Positions 1 to 8,911 of a stretch of 37,788 nt of DNA are shown piece after piece. Each line of letters begins with the position of its first letter. Within the stretch, counting starts at the first letter, position 1. Both the position numbers and the translations under genes were made by a program. This stretch comes from Christensenella sp. UBA7102 (GTDB lineage: Bacteria > Bacillota > Clostridia > Christensenellales > UBA1750): positions 1 through 37,788 of the forward strand of contig DKYK01000028.1 in assembly GCA_002492415.1 (NCBI GenBank). The letters run 5' to 3'. A model generated the notes under the pieces. It was not told where the DNA came from, searched no databases, and saw nothing but the letters and a program-made list of their open reading frames with translations.

Positions 1-536
1 TAGGAGTGCGCGCAGTGGTATTCAAAGCTCTTCATATTGGCCGGATCCTTGCTTGGCAGGCCCTTTTTCAGGTTCGCATCGCGCACAACCTGCACGCAGC
101 GGTCGTGATCGTGCAGCGTCTGCAGAGTTTTGTAATCGATCTCTGGGTTGAAGCCGCGGCAGATGGACGCGTCCAGATCGCGGCAGTACAACTCCCCCGC
201 CTCGGGCAGCCCCATGCGGCGGAACTGCTCGTGCCACGGGCACACAAAGATATGCACCTCGTAGTCCGGGCTGAGACTTCTAACCTTCGCCTGGTTCTGC
301 AGGCCCATCGCCTGCATTTCCTCTGTGCTCGCCCACTCTCCATAGCGGCAATAGGTTTCAAAGTTCAGCGGCTGTCCATCGCGGATCGCGCGCTGCGCCA
401 TCCTGCGTCCCCGCTGCTCCGCATAGGTTCTCGTTGCGTGCAGAAACGCCGACTTGCCCCGCTCACCAAAGCGCTCCGTCAAATAGACGTAGAATTTTGC
501 CGCAATGAAGGCGTGCACCATCTCGTTAAAGCCCAT
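1..536 (-). CDS. L-2-amino-thiazoline-4-carboxylic acid hydrolase family protein (partial, C-terminus beyond window)
   Basis: The frame is open from an ATG at 534-536 to the window edge, giving about 178 residues with no stop. The protein starts MGFNEMVHAFIAAKFYVYLT and carries a CPWHEQF stretch near residue 110, then EAGELYCRDLDASICRGFNP near residues 122-141. I recognise this pattern from the ATC-hydrolase family (PF14196), named after an enzyme that opens L-2-amino-thiazoline-4-carboxylate during cysteine formation. Most Clostridia members have no tested activity. The start lies 25 bases after the recA stop, so the gene is probably the tail of the recA transcription unit. An in-frame ATG at 548 is an alternative start; 536 is preferred because GAGGGG precedes it, although the spacing is short. 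Family members are about 200 residues long, so only a short piece should be missing. Confidence 0.72.
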   Translation of the reverse strand, partial: MGFNEMVHAFIAAKFYVYLTERFGERGKSAFLHATRTYAEQRGRRMAQRAIRDGQPLNFETYCRYGEWASTEEMQAMGLQNQAKVRSLSPDYEVHIFVCPWHEQFRRMGLPEAGELYCRDLDASICRGFNPEIDYKTLQTLHDHDRCVQVVRDANLKKGLPSKDPANMKSFEYHCAHS

Positions 537-561
537 TTTTCCCCTCATCTTCCCAGGCTCG

Positions 562-1701
562 TCAGATTTCATCCTCGTCAAAGCCGGTATCCATCTCCAT
601 CTGCTCGGGCCCGTTCTCATCCCGCTCGGAGACCGGTTCCACCTCAATGGGCAGCACAGGATCCCCCGTCTTAGGTGCGAGCAGCTTCTCGCGCACCAGC
701 GCCTCGATCTCGTTGCACACATCGGGGTGATCGATGAGGTACTGTCTGGCATTCTCTCTGCCCTGGCCAATGCGCGCATCGCCGTAATTGAACCATGCGC
801 CGGATTTCTGGATGATGTCGCTCTCCACCGCAAGGTCGAGCACCGATCCCTCATGGGAGATGCCCTTGCCGTAGAGGATGTCAAACTCGCAGGTCTTAAA
901 GGGCGGTGCAACCTTGTTCTTGACCACCTTGATCTTGGTGCGGTTGCCCACGATCTCGTTGCCCGCCTTGAGCTGCTCACTGCGGCGGATGTCCAGTCGG
1001 ATGGTCGCATAGAACTTGAGCGCCTTGCCGCCGGTGGTGGTTTCGGGATTGCCGAACATCACGCCCACCTTTTCGCGCAGCTGGTTGATAAACAAGCAAA
1101 TGCAGTTTGTCTTGGCAATGAGGCCCGCCAGCTTGCGCAGCGCCTGAGACATCAGGCGCGCCTGCAGACCCACGTGGCTGTCGCCCATGTCGCCGTCGAT
1201 CTCGGCCTTGGGCACGAGCGCCGCCACCGAGTCGATGATGATGATGTCCACTGCGCCCGAACGCACCAGCGCCTCGCAAATCTCCAGCGCCTGCTCGCCG
1301 GTATCGGGCTGGGAGACATACAATTCATCGATGTCTACGCCCAGCGCCTTTGCGTAGACCGGATCCAGCGCGTGCTCCGCGTCAATAAAGGCCGCGGTGC
1401 CGCCCATCTTTTGCGCCTGGGCCACCATATGCAGCGCCACAGTGGTCTTGCCCGAGGACTCCGGGCCGTAAATCTCAATGATGCGCCCGCGCGGTACGCC
1501 GCCTACGCCCAGCGCGATGTCCAGCTCCAGGCACCCGGTGGGGATGGTCTGCACGTTCATCGTGTTCTTTTCGCCCAGCTTCATGATCGCGCCCTTGCCA
1601 AACTGCTTTTCAATCGCGCCCAGCGTATTGCTGAGCGCCTTTTTCTTCTCTTCCTCGTCGGTAATCTGGACGATCTGTGGATTCTTGGTCGCCTTGGCCA
1701 T
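562..1701 (-). CDS. recA: Recombinase RecA
   Basis: This is the DNA-dependent ATPase that forms filaments on single-stranded DNA, drives strand exchange and stimulates LexA self-cleavage in the cytoplasm. The 379-residue length fits the family, which is usually 340-380. The Walker A motif GPESSGKT is at 79-86, the Walker B strand IIIID at 153-157, and the loop 2 region with NQLREKVGVMFGNPETTTGG at about 206-225. The C-terminus ends in an acidic tail rich in Glu and Asp, as in most RecA proteins. The start has GGGGGAG about 8 bases upstream. It lies 16 bases after the cinA-type gene, matching the conserved pgsA-cinA-recA order of Bacillota. I see no Bacillus-type LexA box (GAAC-N4-GTTC) directly upstream, where there is little space, so any SOS control would act from a promoter further up the operon or inside it. 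Confidence 0.98.
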   Translation of the reverse strand: MAKATKNPQIVQITDEEEKKKALSNTLGAIEKQFGKGAIMKLGEKNTMNVQTIPTGCLELDIALGVGGVPRGRIIEIYGPESSGKTTVALHMVAQAQKMGGTAAFIDAEHALDPVYAKALGVDIDELYVSQPDTGEQALEICEALVRSGAVDIIIIDSVAALVPKAEIDGDMGDSHVGLQARLMSQALRKLAGLIAKTNCICLFINQLREKVGVMFGNPETTTGGKALKFYATIRLDIRRSEQLKAGNEIVGNRTKIKVVKNKVAPPFKTCEFDILYGKGISHEGSVLDLAVESDIIQKSGAWFNYGDARIGQGRENARQYLIDHPDVCNEIEALVREKLLAPKTGDPVLPIEVEPVSERDENGPEQMEMDTGFDEDEI

Positions 1702-1717
1702 GGTTCGTCTCCCCCTT

Positions 1718-2200
1718 TTATCTCTCCTCGAGCAGTTCCATCAGCATCTCCATCGCGCGCACTGCCGACTGCGTCCTCACCAAGAGCCGGTTGCCCGCGA
1801 ACACGTTGTGCGTCACAACCGCCCGGCCCCGCGCAAGCGCCGCGATATACACCGTACCCACGGGCTTTTCCGCCGTTCCGCCGTCCGGCCCTGCGATGCC
1901 CGTCACCGCGATTGCGGTATCGCTGCCTGTATAATCGCATATTCCATGCACCATTTCCAGTGCACACGCCGCGCTCACCGCGCCGTCTTTCCGTAAAGTT
2001 TCCGTTAACACATGCAATGTGCGCATCTTTGCCTCATTGGAGTAGCAGACGCAGCCCTCCAGCAGAGCCGCGCTCACGCCGGGGCAATCCACCAGCGCCG
2101 CGGCAATCATGCCGCCCGTGCAGGACTCCGCCAGCGAAATGGTCATTTTCTTGTCCAGCAGCAGGCCGACCAACGCCCGCGCCGCCTCGTTCAGCTCCAT
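1718..2200 (-). CDS. pncC: CinA C-terminal domain protein (nicotinamide-nucleotide amidohydrolase, PncC type)
   Basis: The 160-residue protein corresponds only to the C-terminal domain of CinA. In characterised members this domain deamidates nicotinamide mononucleotide to nicotinate mononucleotide in pyridine nucleotide salvage. The family hallmark SLAESCTGGMIAAALVD is near residues 22-38, followed by GCVCYSNEAKMRTLHV and the IAVTGIAGPDGGTAEKPVGT segment near the middle. Many Bacillota encode a CinA of about 410 residues with an N-terminal MoaB-like pyrophosphatase domain at this place; here that half is absent and the upstream neighbour is pgsA, only 3 bases away. The gene is therefore a stand-alone amidohydrolase rather than full CinA. 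Its place between pgsA and recA is the usual one, and co-transcription with recA is very likely. Confidence 0.9.
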   Translation of the reverse strand: MELNEAARALVGLLLDKKMTISLAESCTGGMIAAALVDCPGVSAALLEGCVCYSNEAKMRTLHVLTETLRKDGAVSAACALEMVHGICDYTGSDTAIAVTGIAGPDGGTAEKPVGTVYIAALARGRAVVTHNVFAGNRLLVRTQSAVRAMEMLMELLEER

Positions 2201-2203
2201 GCT

Positions 2204-2755
2204 CTACTCCTTGTCCAGCAGCACCGCGCGATTTTTTACAATATAATCCACGCCTGACCAGACGGTAAAGAACACCGCCACCCATTCCATGATGCGATGC
2301 ATCGGCACACCGATAGAACAGAAGGGGAAATTATCCACCAGCAGCAGAAGAATTGCGATGATCTGCGTCGTAGTCTTGATCTTGCCCAGCCAGCTCGCCG
2401 CCAACACCACGCGGTTATCCGCCGCGATGAGCCGGAAGCCGCTGATGATGAACTCGCGCGACAGGATGATGATACAGCTGACCGCGCTCATGCGCCCGTC
2501 GCTGACCAGCAGCACAAAGGCCGCCTCCACCAGCAGCTTGTCCGCAATGGGATCCATGAATTTGCCAAAGTTTGTCACCTCATTGCGGCTGCGGGCGAGG
2601 TAGCCGTCCACCCAGTCCGTGGCGGAGGCAATGCAAAACAGGGTTGTGGGCACAACCAGCTTCCACGTGCCGGGGCACAGGTAGTAGCTGAGCACGAACA
2701 GCGGGATGAGGCAGATGCGCACGATGGTGACCTTGCTTGCAATGGTCAGCTTCAT
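2204..2755 (-). CDS. pgsA: CDP-diacylglycerol--glycerol-3-phosphate 3-phosphatidyltransferase
   Basis: PgsA makes phosphatidylglycerophosphate from CDP-diacylglycerol and glycerol 3-phosphate, the committed step to phosphatidylglycerol and cardiolipin, in the cell membrane. The start at 2755 gives 183 residues, typical for the family, beginning MKLTIASKVTIVRICLIP. The CDP-alcohol phosphotransferase signature DG-x2-AR-x8-G-x3-D-x3-D is present: D50, G51, A54, R55, G64, D68 and D72. Several hydrophobic membrane segments follow. A longer upstream reading frame is open to 2935 but only overlaps rimO in another frame. The ATG overlaps the rimO stop by four bases (ATGA at 2752-2755), which suggests translational coupling. 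Confidence 0.96.
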   Translation of the reverse strand: MKLTIASKVTIVRICLIPLFVLSYYLCPGTWKLVVPTTLFCIASATDWVDGYLARSRNEVTNFGKFMDPIADKLLVEAAFVLLVSDGRMSAVSCIIILSREFIISGFRLIAADNRVVLAASWLGKIKTTTQIIAILLLLVDNFPFCSIGVPMHRIMEWVAVFFTVWSGVDYIVKNRAVLLDKE

Positions 2756-4068
2756 ACCGGCACCCCCGTCACATCGTAATCCTCCGCATCCACGATCTTT
2801 ACCTGCACAAAGGAGCCGATCTCCAGCCCGTCGGCCAGCTTGATGTAAACCTTGCCGTCGGTCTCGGGCGCCTCCCACTGGCTGCGGCCGTAGTACAGCC
2901 CGCTTTCCTCCTGGCCCTCTACCAGCACCTCGCACACCGTGCCAATGCGGCTCTCGTCAAAGGCGCGGGATATCTTTTTCTGCGCCCGCATGATCTTGCC
3001 CGCGCGGGACTTGCGCACGCGCAGGGGCACCTGATCCTGCCGCCCTGCAGCCGGCGTTCCCTCCTCCTCGGAATAGGGGAACACGCCCAGTCGGTCGAAC
3101 GGACACTGCTGCACAAACTCCATCAGCTCGCCAAACTGCTCCTCCGTCTCGCCAGGGAAACCCGCGATCATCGTCGTGCGCAGCGCGAAGCCGCCCAGGC
3201 CGCGGATCTTTTTGTACAGCCCTCGGATCAACGCGCCGTCGCCGCGGCGGTTCATTTCCTTTAATACCTTGTCGTTGATGTGCTGCAGCGGAATGTCCAG
3301 ATACGGACAGACCTTGGGATTTTCCTTCATCACCCTGAGCAGCTCGTCGTCGATGAGCTCAGGGTAGCAGTACAGCGCCCGCACCCAGTGTACGCCGGGC
3401 ACCGCGGCCACCTGCTCCAACAGCTGCGCCAGCATGGGTTTGTGATAGAGGTCCTTGCCGTAATAGGTGGTGTCCTGCGCGATGAGCACAACTTCCTTTA
3501 CGCCCGTTTCCGCCAGCTGCTCCACCTCGCGGACAATGTTTTCCATCGTCCGGGAGATGTAATTGCCACGGATATAGGGAATGGCACAAAACGCGCAGCG
3601 GTTGTTGCATCCGTCCGCAATCTTGACATAGGCGGTATAGCCCGGCGTGGTGAGCACGCGACGCACATCCTCCAGATAGCAAAAGCCCGCGTCCGCGTCC
3701 ACAATGCGCCGGCCCGCCATGCAGTCCCGCACCACCTGCGCGATCTTTTCCGTCTCACCGATGCCCAGAAAGGCGTCCACCTCAGGCAGCTCCGGCGGCA
3801 GATCGTCCTTGTAGCGCTTGGAGAGGCAGCCCGTCACAATGAGCGCGCGGCACTTATCCTGCTTATACTCCGCCATCTCCAGTATCGTGTCAATAGACTC
3901 CTGTTTGGCGTCCTCAATAAAGCCGCAGGTATTGACGATGATGGCGTCGGCCTGCGCCGGATCGCTCTCCAGCTCAAAGCCTTCCTTGACCAATACGCCC
4001 AGCATCAGTTCCGCGTCCACCCGGTTCTTTGCGCAGCCCAGAGACACCATTCCGATCTTGATTCCCAC
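2752..4068 (-). CDS. rimO: Ribosomal protein S12 methylthiotransferase RimO
   Basis: RimO is a radical-SAM enzyme with two iron-sulfur clusters that adds a methylthio group to a conserved aspartate of ribosomal protein S12. The 438 residues contain the N-terminal UPF0004 domain with cluster cysteines C12, C48 and C81, the radical-SAM motif CNNRCAFC with C154, C158 and C161, and a C-terminal TRAM domain ending near residue 435. The N-terminus MGIKIGMVSLGCAKNRVDAE and the phrase DIPLQHINDKVLKEMNRRG point to RimO rather than the tRNA enzyme MiaB. The start codon is GTG at 4066-4068 with AAGGA six bases before it. The gene begins 6 bases after ftsK and overlaps pgsA by four bases. Confidence 0.96.
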   Translation of the reverse strand: MGIKIGMVSLGCAKNRVDAELMLGVLVKEGFELESDPAQADAIIVNTCGFIEDAKQESIDTILEMAEYKQDKCRALIVTGCLSKRYKDDLPPELPEVDAFLGIGETEKIAQVVRDCMAGRRIVDADAGFCYLEDVRRVLTTPGYTAYVKIADGCNNRCAFCAIPYIRGNYISRTMENIVREVEQLAETGVKEVVLIAQDTTYYGKDLYHKPMLAQLLEQVAAVPGVHWVRALYCYPELIDDELLRVMKENPKVCPYLDIPLQHINDKVLKEMNRRGDGALIRGLYKKIRGLGGFALRTTMIAGFPGETEEQFGELMEFVQQCPFDRLGVFPYSEEEGTPAAGRQDQVPLRVRKSRAGKIMRAQKKISRAFDESRIGTVCEVLVEGQEESGLYYGRSQWEAPETDGKVYIKLADGLEIGSFVQVKIVDAEDYDVTGVPV

Positions 4069-4074
4069 GTTTCC

Positions 4075-6870
4075 TTACTCCTCGCTGTCCTCGTTATAGA
4101 CCAGGGTATCGGGCTCAATGCCCGCCATTTCATAAAACTGCTCGCGCGTGATCAGCGTCTGCCGCGGCTTGGAACCCTCAAAACCCGAGATGCAGCCCTT
4201 CTGCTCCATCTGGTCGAGTATGCGCCCCGCTCGAGCGTATCCCACGCGGTATTTTCTCTGGATCATTGAAGCGGATACCTGTCCCGCATCCACGGCCAGC
4301 TCCACGCAGTCCCACAGCAGCGGATCGACATCCTCTTCTTCCTTTTCCTCGTCCTTTTGCTTTTTGCCGTCGCCGCTGTCGGCGCGCTCGAGCATATCGA
4401 TGACGCTTTGGTCGTACTGCGCCTGCGTCTTTTGCTTTACATACTCCACAAGGTCGGTCACTTCGTCGTCATTGATGAACGCGCCCTGCACGCGGATGGC
4501 CTTGCTCGCGCCGCTCGGGTCAAACAGCATATCGCCGCGCCCCAGCAGTTTTTCCGCGCCGCCGATGCCCAAAATGGTGCGGCTATCCACCTGCGAGGCC
4601 ACCGCAAACGCGATGCGCGAGGGGACATTCGCCTTGATCAGGCCTGTGATGACGTCCACCGACGGTCTCTGCGTCGCAATGACCAGGTGGATGCCGGCCG
4701 CGCGCGCCAGCTGCGTCAGGCGACAGATCTTGGTTTCCACGTCGTTTTGCGCCACCATCATCAAGTCCGCCAGCTCATCGATGATGACCACGATCTGCGG
4801 CATGGGCTCCACGCCGTTTTTGACGGCATGCTTGTTGTAGCCCTTCAGGTCGCGCACCGCAGCGCCCTCAAATTTCTTATAGCGGTCGATCATCTCCTGC
4901 ACGGCCCAGCCCAGCGCGCCGGCCGCCTTCTTGGGGTCGGTCACCACGGGGATGAGCAGGTGCGGAATGCCGTTGTACACGCTCAACTCCACCACCTTGG
5001 GGTCAATCAGGATGAGCTTGACCTCATCGGGCGTCGCCTTGTAGAGAATGGAAGCGATGATGGAGTTGATGCAGACGGATTTACCGGAACCCGTCGCGCC
5101 CGCGATCAGCAGATGCGGCATGCGCGCAAGATCCGCCACCACGGCCGTGCCCGCGATGTCCTTGCCCAGCGCCACGGCCAGCTTGGACGCGTGCGACTGG
5201 AATTCTTCGCTCTCAAGCACCTCGCGCAGAGTCACGGTGGCGATGGTGGAATTCGCGATTTCAATGCCCACGGCGGACTTTCCCGGCACGGGCGCTTCGA
5301 TGCGCACGCCGCCCGCCGCCGCCATATTCAACGCAATGTCGTCGGCAAGGCCCGTGATCTTGGACACCTTGACACCGCGCGCGGGCTGCAGCTCGTAGCG
5401 CGTGATGGCCGGGCCGCGCGCCACGTTGATGACCCTGGCCTCAATGCCGAAGGAGAGCAGCGTCTCCTCCAGCAGTTCCACGCGCTTTTGCTGCTGCTCC
5501 TCCTGCTCGTGGTCGTGCACGGGATCGACCGCCTTTGCGGGCTCCAGCAGCGACAGCGGCGGGAAGCGATAGGGCGGGATCGCCTTGGGATCAATCACGG
5601 GAGAGCTCTCCTCAGCGTACTGATATTCCACCTCTTTTGCCGGGGAGATCTCCTTGGGTTTGCTCACAACGAGCGTGGGCGCGTCCTGCGGCGGCTCGAT
5701 GGTTTCTCCGCCGTCTTCCTCGTCGTCAAAGTCGCTCACCGACGGGTTGCGGATCTCCGGTTCCTTCGGGATGTGTACGGATACGGGCTTGGGCTTTGCG
5801 GGCCGCGCCACCGGCACCACCTCCACCGGCACATATTCCTCCTGCGGCGCCTGCTCCTCCTCGATTTCATCGAATATCTCCGCCAGCGCGTCCTGCGTAT
5901 CCATGGGCTGCGCGGGCACGTTGTGTTCGATTTCGATGCTCTCTTCGTCCTCTGCTTCCCGCAGCTGGTTTTTTTTCAACACATCAAAGCGGGGCAGGCG
6001 CTTTCGGGGCGCCTCGTAAATTTCGCCCACCTCCACCTCAGGCTCCTCGTCGCCATGGGTCAGCGGACTGTAGATGGGCTCAGCTGCGCTGTCCGCAGGC
6101 CCAGTCACGTGCTCATTGCGCAACTCCTGCCTGTGGTCATGCACGGGCATATCGCCTGCCGCAGCCAGATCCAGGCGCGTCTGCCGCGCCTCCTGCCACT
6201 GCGCACGCTCCTGCGCGCGCTGTTCGCTATGCTGCTGCGCGCTGCGCCGCATCCTGCGGCCCGTTTCCACCGCCGCGGAGCTGACCTGCTGCGCGGTCTT
6301 TCGCATGGACAGCTTGCCCAGCACAAACACGCAGCCCACCACCAGCGCAATGGTCAGGATCCAGCAGCCCACGCTGCCCAGCAGCGCGCGCATGGGATAG
6401 GTCAGCACGCCGCCCAGCGCGCCCGAGGCCAGATGATGCGCCTGGCCGTAGGCAAAGGACGCGGTGATATACGCGCCATACCCCGGCTCCGTGCCGGCCT
6501 CCTGCATCGCCTGCTGTATTTTCCCGTCAAAGATCAAGTGATTGATGACAAAGATCATCAGCACTGTCACCGTCGTCAGCGCGAGCTTCCCCTTGTGCAC
6601 GCTCAGCTTCTTCGCGATGAGCACGATCCATCCCGCGCCAATCAGCAGCAGCGGCACCACGAACGCACCCAGGCCAAACAGCCCGAATACCGCGTTGGCC
6701 AACCCGCGTCCCAGCAGCCCCACGCCGCCCATCAGCACCGCCGCAAAGCAGAACACGCCCAGCACGATCAATCCATAGCCCGTAATCTCCTGCGCCGCGG
6801 AGTTCTTTTTTGCGGCCTTACTCCGCCGTTTCCCCGTGGCCGTCTTTTGCGTCTTTCTCGCCGTCGCCAT
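4075..6870 (-). CDS. ftsK: DNA translocase FtsK/SpoIIIE
   Basis: This membrane-anchored hexameric ATPase pumps chromosomal DNA through the closing division or sporulation septum. From the start at 6870 the protein has 931 residues. A basic N-terminus is followed by about four membrane segments (roughly 31-50, 62-86, 97-114 and 168-185). A long acidic, Pro-rich linker covers about 190-440. The motor domain has Walker A GATGSGKS at 591-598 and Walker B VVIIDELADLMM further on. The C-terminal winged-helix gamma domain, which reads KOPS/SRS-type polar DNA sequences, includes QVSASMIQRKYRVGYARAG. An upstream ATG at 6900 adds ten residues, but AAGGAGAG stands before 6870 and nothing good stands before 6900. 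The neighbours scpA and scpB also serve chromosome segregation. SpoIIIE and FtsK cannot be told apart from sequence alone. Confidence 0.96.
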   Translation of the reverse strand: MATARKTQKTATGKRRSKAAKKNSAAQEITGYGLIVLGVFCFAAVLMGGVGLLGRGLANAVFGLFGLGAFVVPLLLIGAGWIVLIAKKLSVHKGKLALTTVTVLMIFVINHLIFDGKIQQAMQEAGTEPGYGAYITASFAYGQAHHLASGALGGVLTYPMRALLGSVGCWILTIALVVGCVFVLGKLSMRKTAQQVSSAAVETGRRMRRSAQQHSEQRAQERAQWQEARQTRLDLAAAGDMPVHDHRQELRNEHVTGPADSAAEPIYSPLTHGDEEPEVEVGEIYEAPRKRLPRFDVLKKNQLREAEDEESIEIEHNVPAQPMDTQDALAEIFDEIEEEQAPQEEYVPVEVVPVARPAKPKPVSVHIPKEPEIRNPSVSDFDDEEDGGETIEPPQDAPTLVVSKPKEISPAKEVEYQYAEESSPVIDPKAIPPYRFPPLSLLEPAKAVDPVHDHEQEEQQQKRVELLEETLLSFGIEARVINVARGPAITRYELQPARGVKVSKITGLADDIALNMAAAGGVRIEAPVPGKSAVGIEIANSTIATVTLREVLESEEFQSHASKLAVALGKDIAGTAVVADLARMPHLLIAGATGSGKSVCINSIIASILYKATPDEVKLILIDPKVVELSVYNGIPHLLIPVVTDPKKAAGALGWAVQEMIDRYKKFEGAAVRDLKGYNKHAVKNGVEPMPQIVVIIDELADLMMVAQNDVETKICRLTQLARAAGIHLVIATQRPSVDVITGLIKANVPSRIAFAVASQVDSRTILGIGGAEKLLGRGDMLFDPSGASKAIRVQGAFINDDEVTDLVEYVKQKTQAQYDQSVIDMLERADSGDGKKQKDEEKEEEDVDPLLWDCVELAVDAGQVSASMIQRKYRVGYARAGRILDQMEQKGCISGFEGSKPRQTLITREQFYEMAGIEPDTLVYNEDSEE

Positions 6871-6965
6871 TCCGCCCTGCTCTCCTTCCCGCGCGATCAT
6901 CTCATCGTAACCTATTTTATTTCTACGCGCGCCGTAAAAAATCCTTTATTTTCTTCGTCCGCCGC

Positions 6966-7511
6966 TCAAATGCCGGCAAAGTCGGTCAGCTCCTCATCGG
7001 GCTTAATGGATTCCAGGCGCGGCAGTTCGTTCAATGTCGTGAGCGCAAAATGCTGCAGAAATTTCTCCGTCGTGCCATACAATATGGGCCGCCCGATGCT
7101 CTCTTTGCGCCCCACCTCCGCAATGAGCCCATGCCCTGCCAGCGTCGCCAGCGCGCGGTCGCATTGCACGCCGCGGATCTGCTCGATCTCCAGCCTTGTG
7201 ATGGGCTGCCGGTAGGCCACCACGGCCAGCGTCTCCAGCGCCGCCTGCGTCAGCGTCTGCCTGCGCACGGGCTGCAGCACCTTCTCGATCAGTTCCATGT
7301 ACTTGGGCTGCGTGCAAAGCTGCAGACTGTCGTCATAGCGCATCAGCCGCACGCCGCTCTCCTGCCCGTACCGCTGTGCAAGCCCTCCCAGCACCGGTTC
7401 AAACTCCAGCGGCGTCAGCTCCAGCGCCTCGAGCAGCGTCTGGATGCGCACCGGCTCACCCGAGGCGAACAACATCGCCTCAGTCGCCGCGATCTGCTCC
7501 GTCAGCGTCAT
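6966..7511 (-). CDS. scpB: Segregation and condensation protein B
   Basis: ScpB is the winged-helix (kite) subunit that dimerises and binds ScpA in the SMC condensin complex, compacting and separating chromosomes. From the ATG at 7511 the protein has 181 residues, normal for the family. Recognisable segments are TEQIAATEAMLFASGEPV at the N-terminus, LTQAALETLAVVAYRQPITRLEIEQIRG in the middle, and GRPILYGTTEKFLQHFALTTLNELP near the end. The start is chosen because GGGAGGTG lies 9 bases upstream; a frame open to 7541 lacks such a site. The gene overlaps the end of scpA by 32 bases, so translation is probably coupled. The 95 bases after its stop, before ftsK, hold only AT-rich sequence with a weak promoter-like TAAAAT. 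Confidence 0.96.
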   Translation of the reverse strand: MTLTEQIAATEAMLFASGEPVRIQTLLEALELTPLEFEPVLGGLAQRYGQESGVRLMRYDDSLQLCTQPKYMELIEKVLQPVRRQTLTQAALETLAVVAYRQPITRLEIEQIRGVQCDRALATLAGHGLIAEVGRKESIGRPILYGTTEKFLQHFALTTLNELPRLESIKPDEELTDFAGI

Positions 7512-8235
7512 CGCGCAGCACACCTCCCTTTCCTTCCTCAATCACAATGGGCGCATAGATGTCCTCCTGGCGAATCGTGATGCGGTTCGCCTTGAGCAGC
7601 TCCAGCATCGCAAGGAAGGTCGTCACAATCTCCGATCGCGTCGCATCCACCGGAAACAGGTCAAAGAACAGCACGCGCTTGTACAGCAGCACGCGCCGCT
7701 GAATGTGCAGTATGCACTCGCCAATGGTGAACGTGTCCCGCTCAATGCGTTGGGGAACGGGCTGCCCCAGCTGGCTGCGCTCCGCCCGCAGCAGCACGCG
7801 CACAAATGCCTCCTGCAGCGCCTGCAGCGACATTTGATTCAGCTCCATGCGCGTCTCGGTCACCATTTCCAGCGGCAGGCGCGATACCATTTCCCCCGCC
7901 TCCGCCTCATAGATGCGCAGCGTCTTCCCCGCCTCCTTGATGCGGCGGTACTCCTCCAGGCGGCGCAGCAGCACGGCCTCCGGATCCTCCTCCTCGGCCT
8001 TGGGAGGCTTGGGCAGCAGCGCGCGGCTTTTGATCTCCAGCAGCGTCGCCGCCATCTGCAGAAACTCGCTGGCCGCGTCCATATCCAGCCCGCTCAGGTC
8101 CTCGATCGAAGCCAGGTACTGCTCCGTGATCTCCGAGACAAAGATATCCTCTATGCGCACCTTTGCCCGGCTGATCAGATGCAGCAGCAAGTCAAGCGGG
8201 CCCTCAAAGTCCTTGAGCGATACCACATAAGCCAT
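7480..8235 (-). CDS. scpA: Segregation and condensation protein A
   Basis: ScpA is the kleisin that bridges the SMC heads and recruits ScpB. The 251-residue protein begins MAYVVSLKDFEGPLDLLLHL, the classic ScpA N-terminal helix pattern, followed by ISRAKVRIEDIFVSEITEQY and FLQMAATLLEIKSRALLPKP near residues 58-77. A charged middle (EEEDPEAVLLRRLEEYRRIKE) and a winged-helix-like C-terminus complete the usual layout. The last residues overlap the start of scpB by 32 bases. The gene starts 15 bases after the upstream M50 peptidase gene, a neighbour often seen beside scpAB in Bacillota, so the three probably share the promoter at 8912-8940. Confidence 0.96.
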   Translation of the reverse strand: MAYVVSLKDFEGPLDLLLHLISRAKVRIEDIFVSEITEQYLASIEDLSGLDMDAASEFLQMAATLLEIKSRALLPKPPKAEEEDPEAVLLRRLEEYRRIKEAGKTLRIYEAEAGEMVSRLPLEMVTETRMELNQMSLQALQEAFVRVLLRAERSQLGQPVPQRIERDTFTIGECILHIQRRVLLYKRVLFFDLFPVDATRSEIVTTFLAMLELLKANRITIRQEDIYAPIVIEEGKGGVLRDDADGADRGD

Positions 8236-8250
8236 AGTTTTTCTCCCGTA

Positions 8251-8868
8251 TCATCCCGGCAGCAGGCCAAATAGCAGGTACGACAACCCTTTTGCGATGC
8301 CGAAGTACCAGTCCAGCGCGCCCAAAAAGGATAGCGCCACCAGAATCAGAATGCCGTATCTCTGCATGAAAAACACAAATTTGCTCATCCGCAGCGGCAG
8401 GATCAGCCGCAGCAGCGCAAAGCCGTCCAGCGGCGGCACGGGCAGCAGGTTCAAAAAGCACAGCGTCAGGTTGATACTGCATGCGTAGAACAAAAACGCG
8501 GTCCACAGTCCGTCCGGCAGTATTTTCCACAGCGCGTAGCATACCGCCGCCAGCACAAAGTTGGACGACGGACCCGCCAGCGACACCGCCGCCTCTCCCC
8601 ACTTGCGTCCGCGTAAGTTTCCAATGCGCACGTTGACGGGCCGTGCATAGCCCCAGCCCAGCAGCACAAACAGCAGCAGACCCAGCCAATCGATGTGCGC
8701 GGCAGGGTTGAGCGTCAGCCTTCCCTCGAGCCGCGGCGTGGAATCGCCCAGCGCCACAGCCGCAGCCGCGTGACAGTACTCGTGCACCGTAAACCCGATG
8801 ATCAGCCCCGGCAGCATGTACAGCAAGCCGCGCAGCCACCCCAACGGATCGCTCACCAATCCAAGCAT
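8251..8868 (-). CDS. Site-2 protease family (M50) membrane metallopeptidase
   Basis: The 205-residue protein is a small, all-membrane member of the rhomboid-unrelated M50 zinc peptidases, the group often found beside scpA. The zinc-binding motif HEYCH is at 29-33 inside a membrane helix, and the second motif NLLPVPPLDG at 140-149 supplies Asp148 as the third ligand. A GPSSN turn at 99-103 is also typical. Five or six hydrophobic segments are visible and there is no PDZ domain, so this is a minimal form. Substrates of such proteins are mostly unknown. The start at 8868 is chosen over an open frame reaching 8940 because GGGAGAG precedes it and because the promoter at 8912-8940 would start transcription near 8905. 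It is first in the scpAB-ftsK-recA unit. Confidence 0.9.
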   Translation of the reverse strand: MLGLVSDPLGWLRGLLYMLPGLIIGFTVHEYCHAAAAVALGDSTPRLEGRLTLNPAAHIDWLGLLLFVLLGWGYARPVNVRIGNLRGRKWGEAAVSLAGPSSNFVLAAVCYALWKILPDGLWTAFLFYACSINLTLCFLNLLPVPPLDGFALLRLILPLRMSKFVFFMQRYGILILVALSFLGALDWYFGIAKGLSYLLFGLLPG

Positions 8869-8911
8869 TCTTCGCTCTCCCTTCCGACAGGGTATACCGG
8901 TCAACTTTATC

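Noticed and set aside
1702..1717. LexA (SOS) box before recA
   Set aside because: Only 16 bases separate recA from the previous gene and no GAAC-N4-GTTC pattern is present there or near the operon promoter.
4357..7215. A plus-strand open frame of over 900 codons antisense to ftsK
   Set aside because: Its product is rich in His, Arg and Leu without any motif, and the minus strand encodes a clear FtsK. Long antisense frames are expected in GC-rich genes with few stop codons in the opposite phase.
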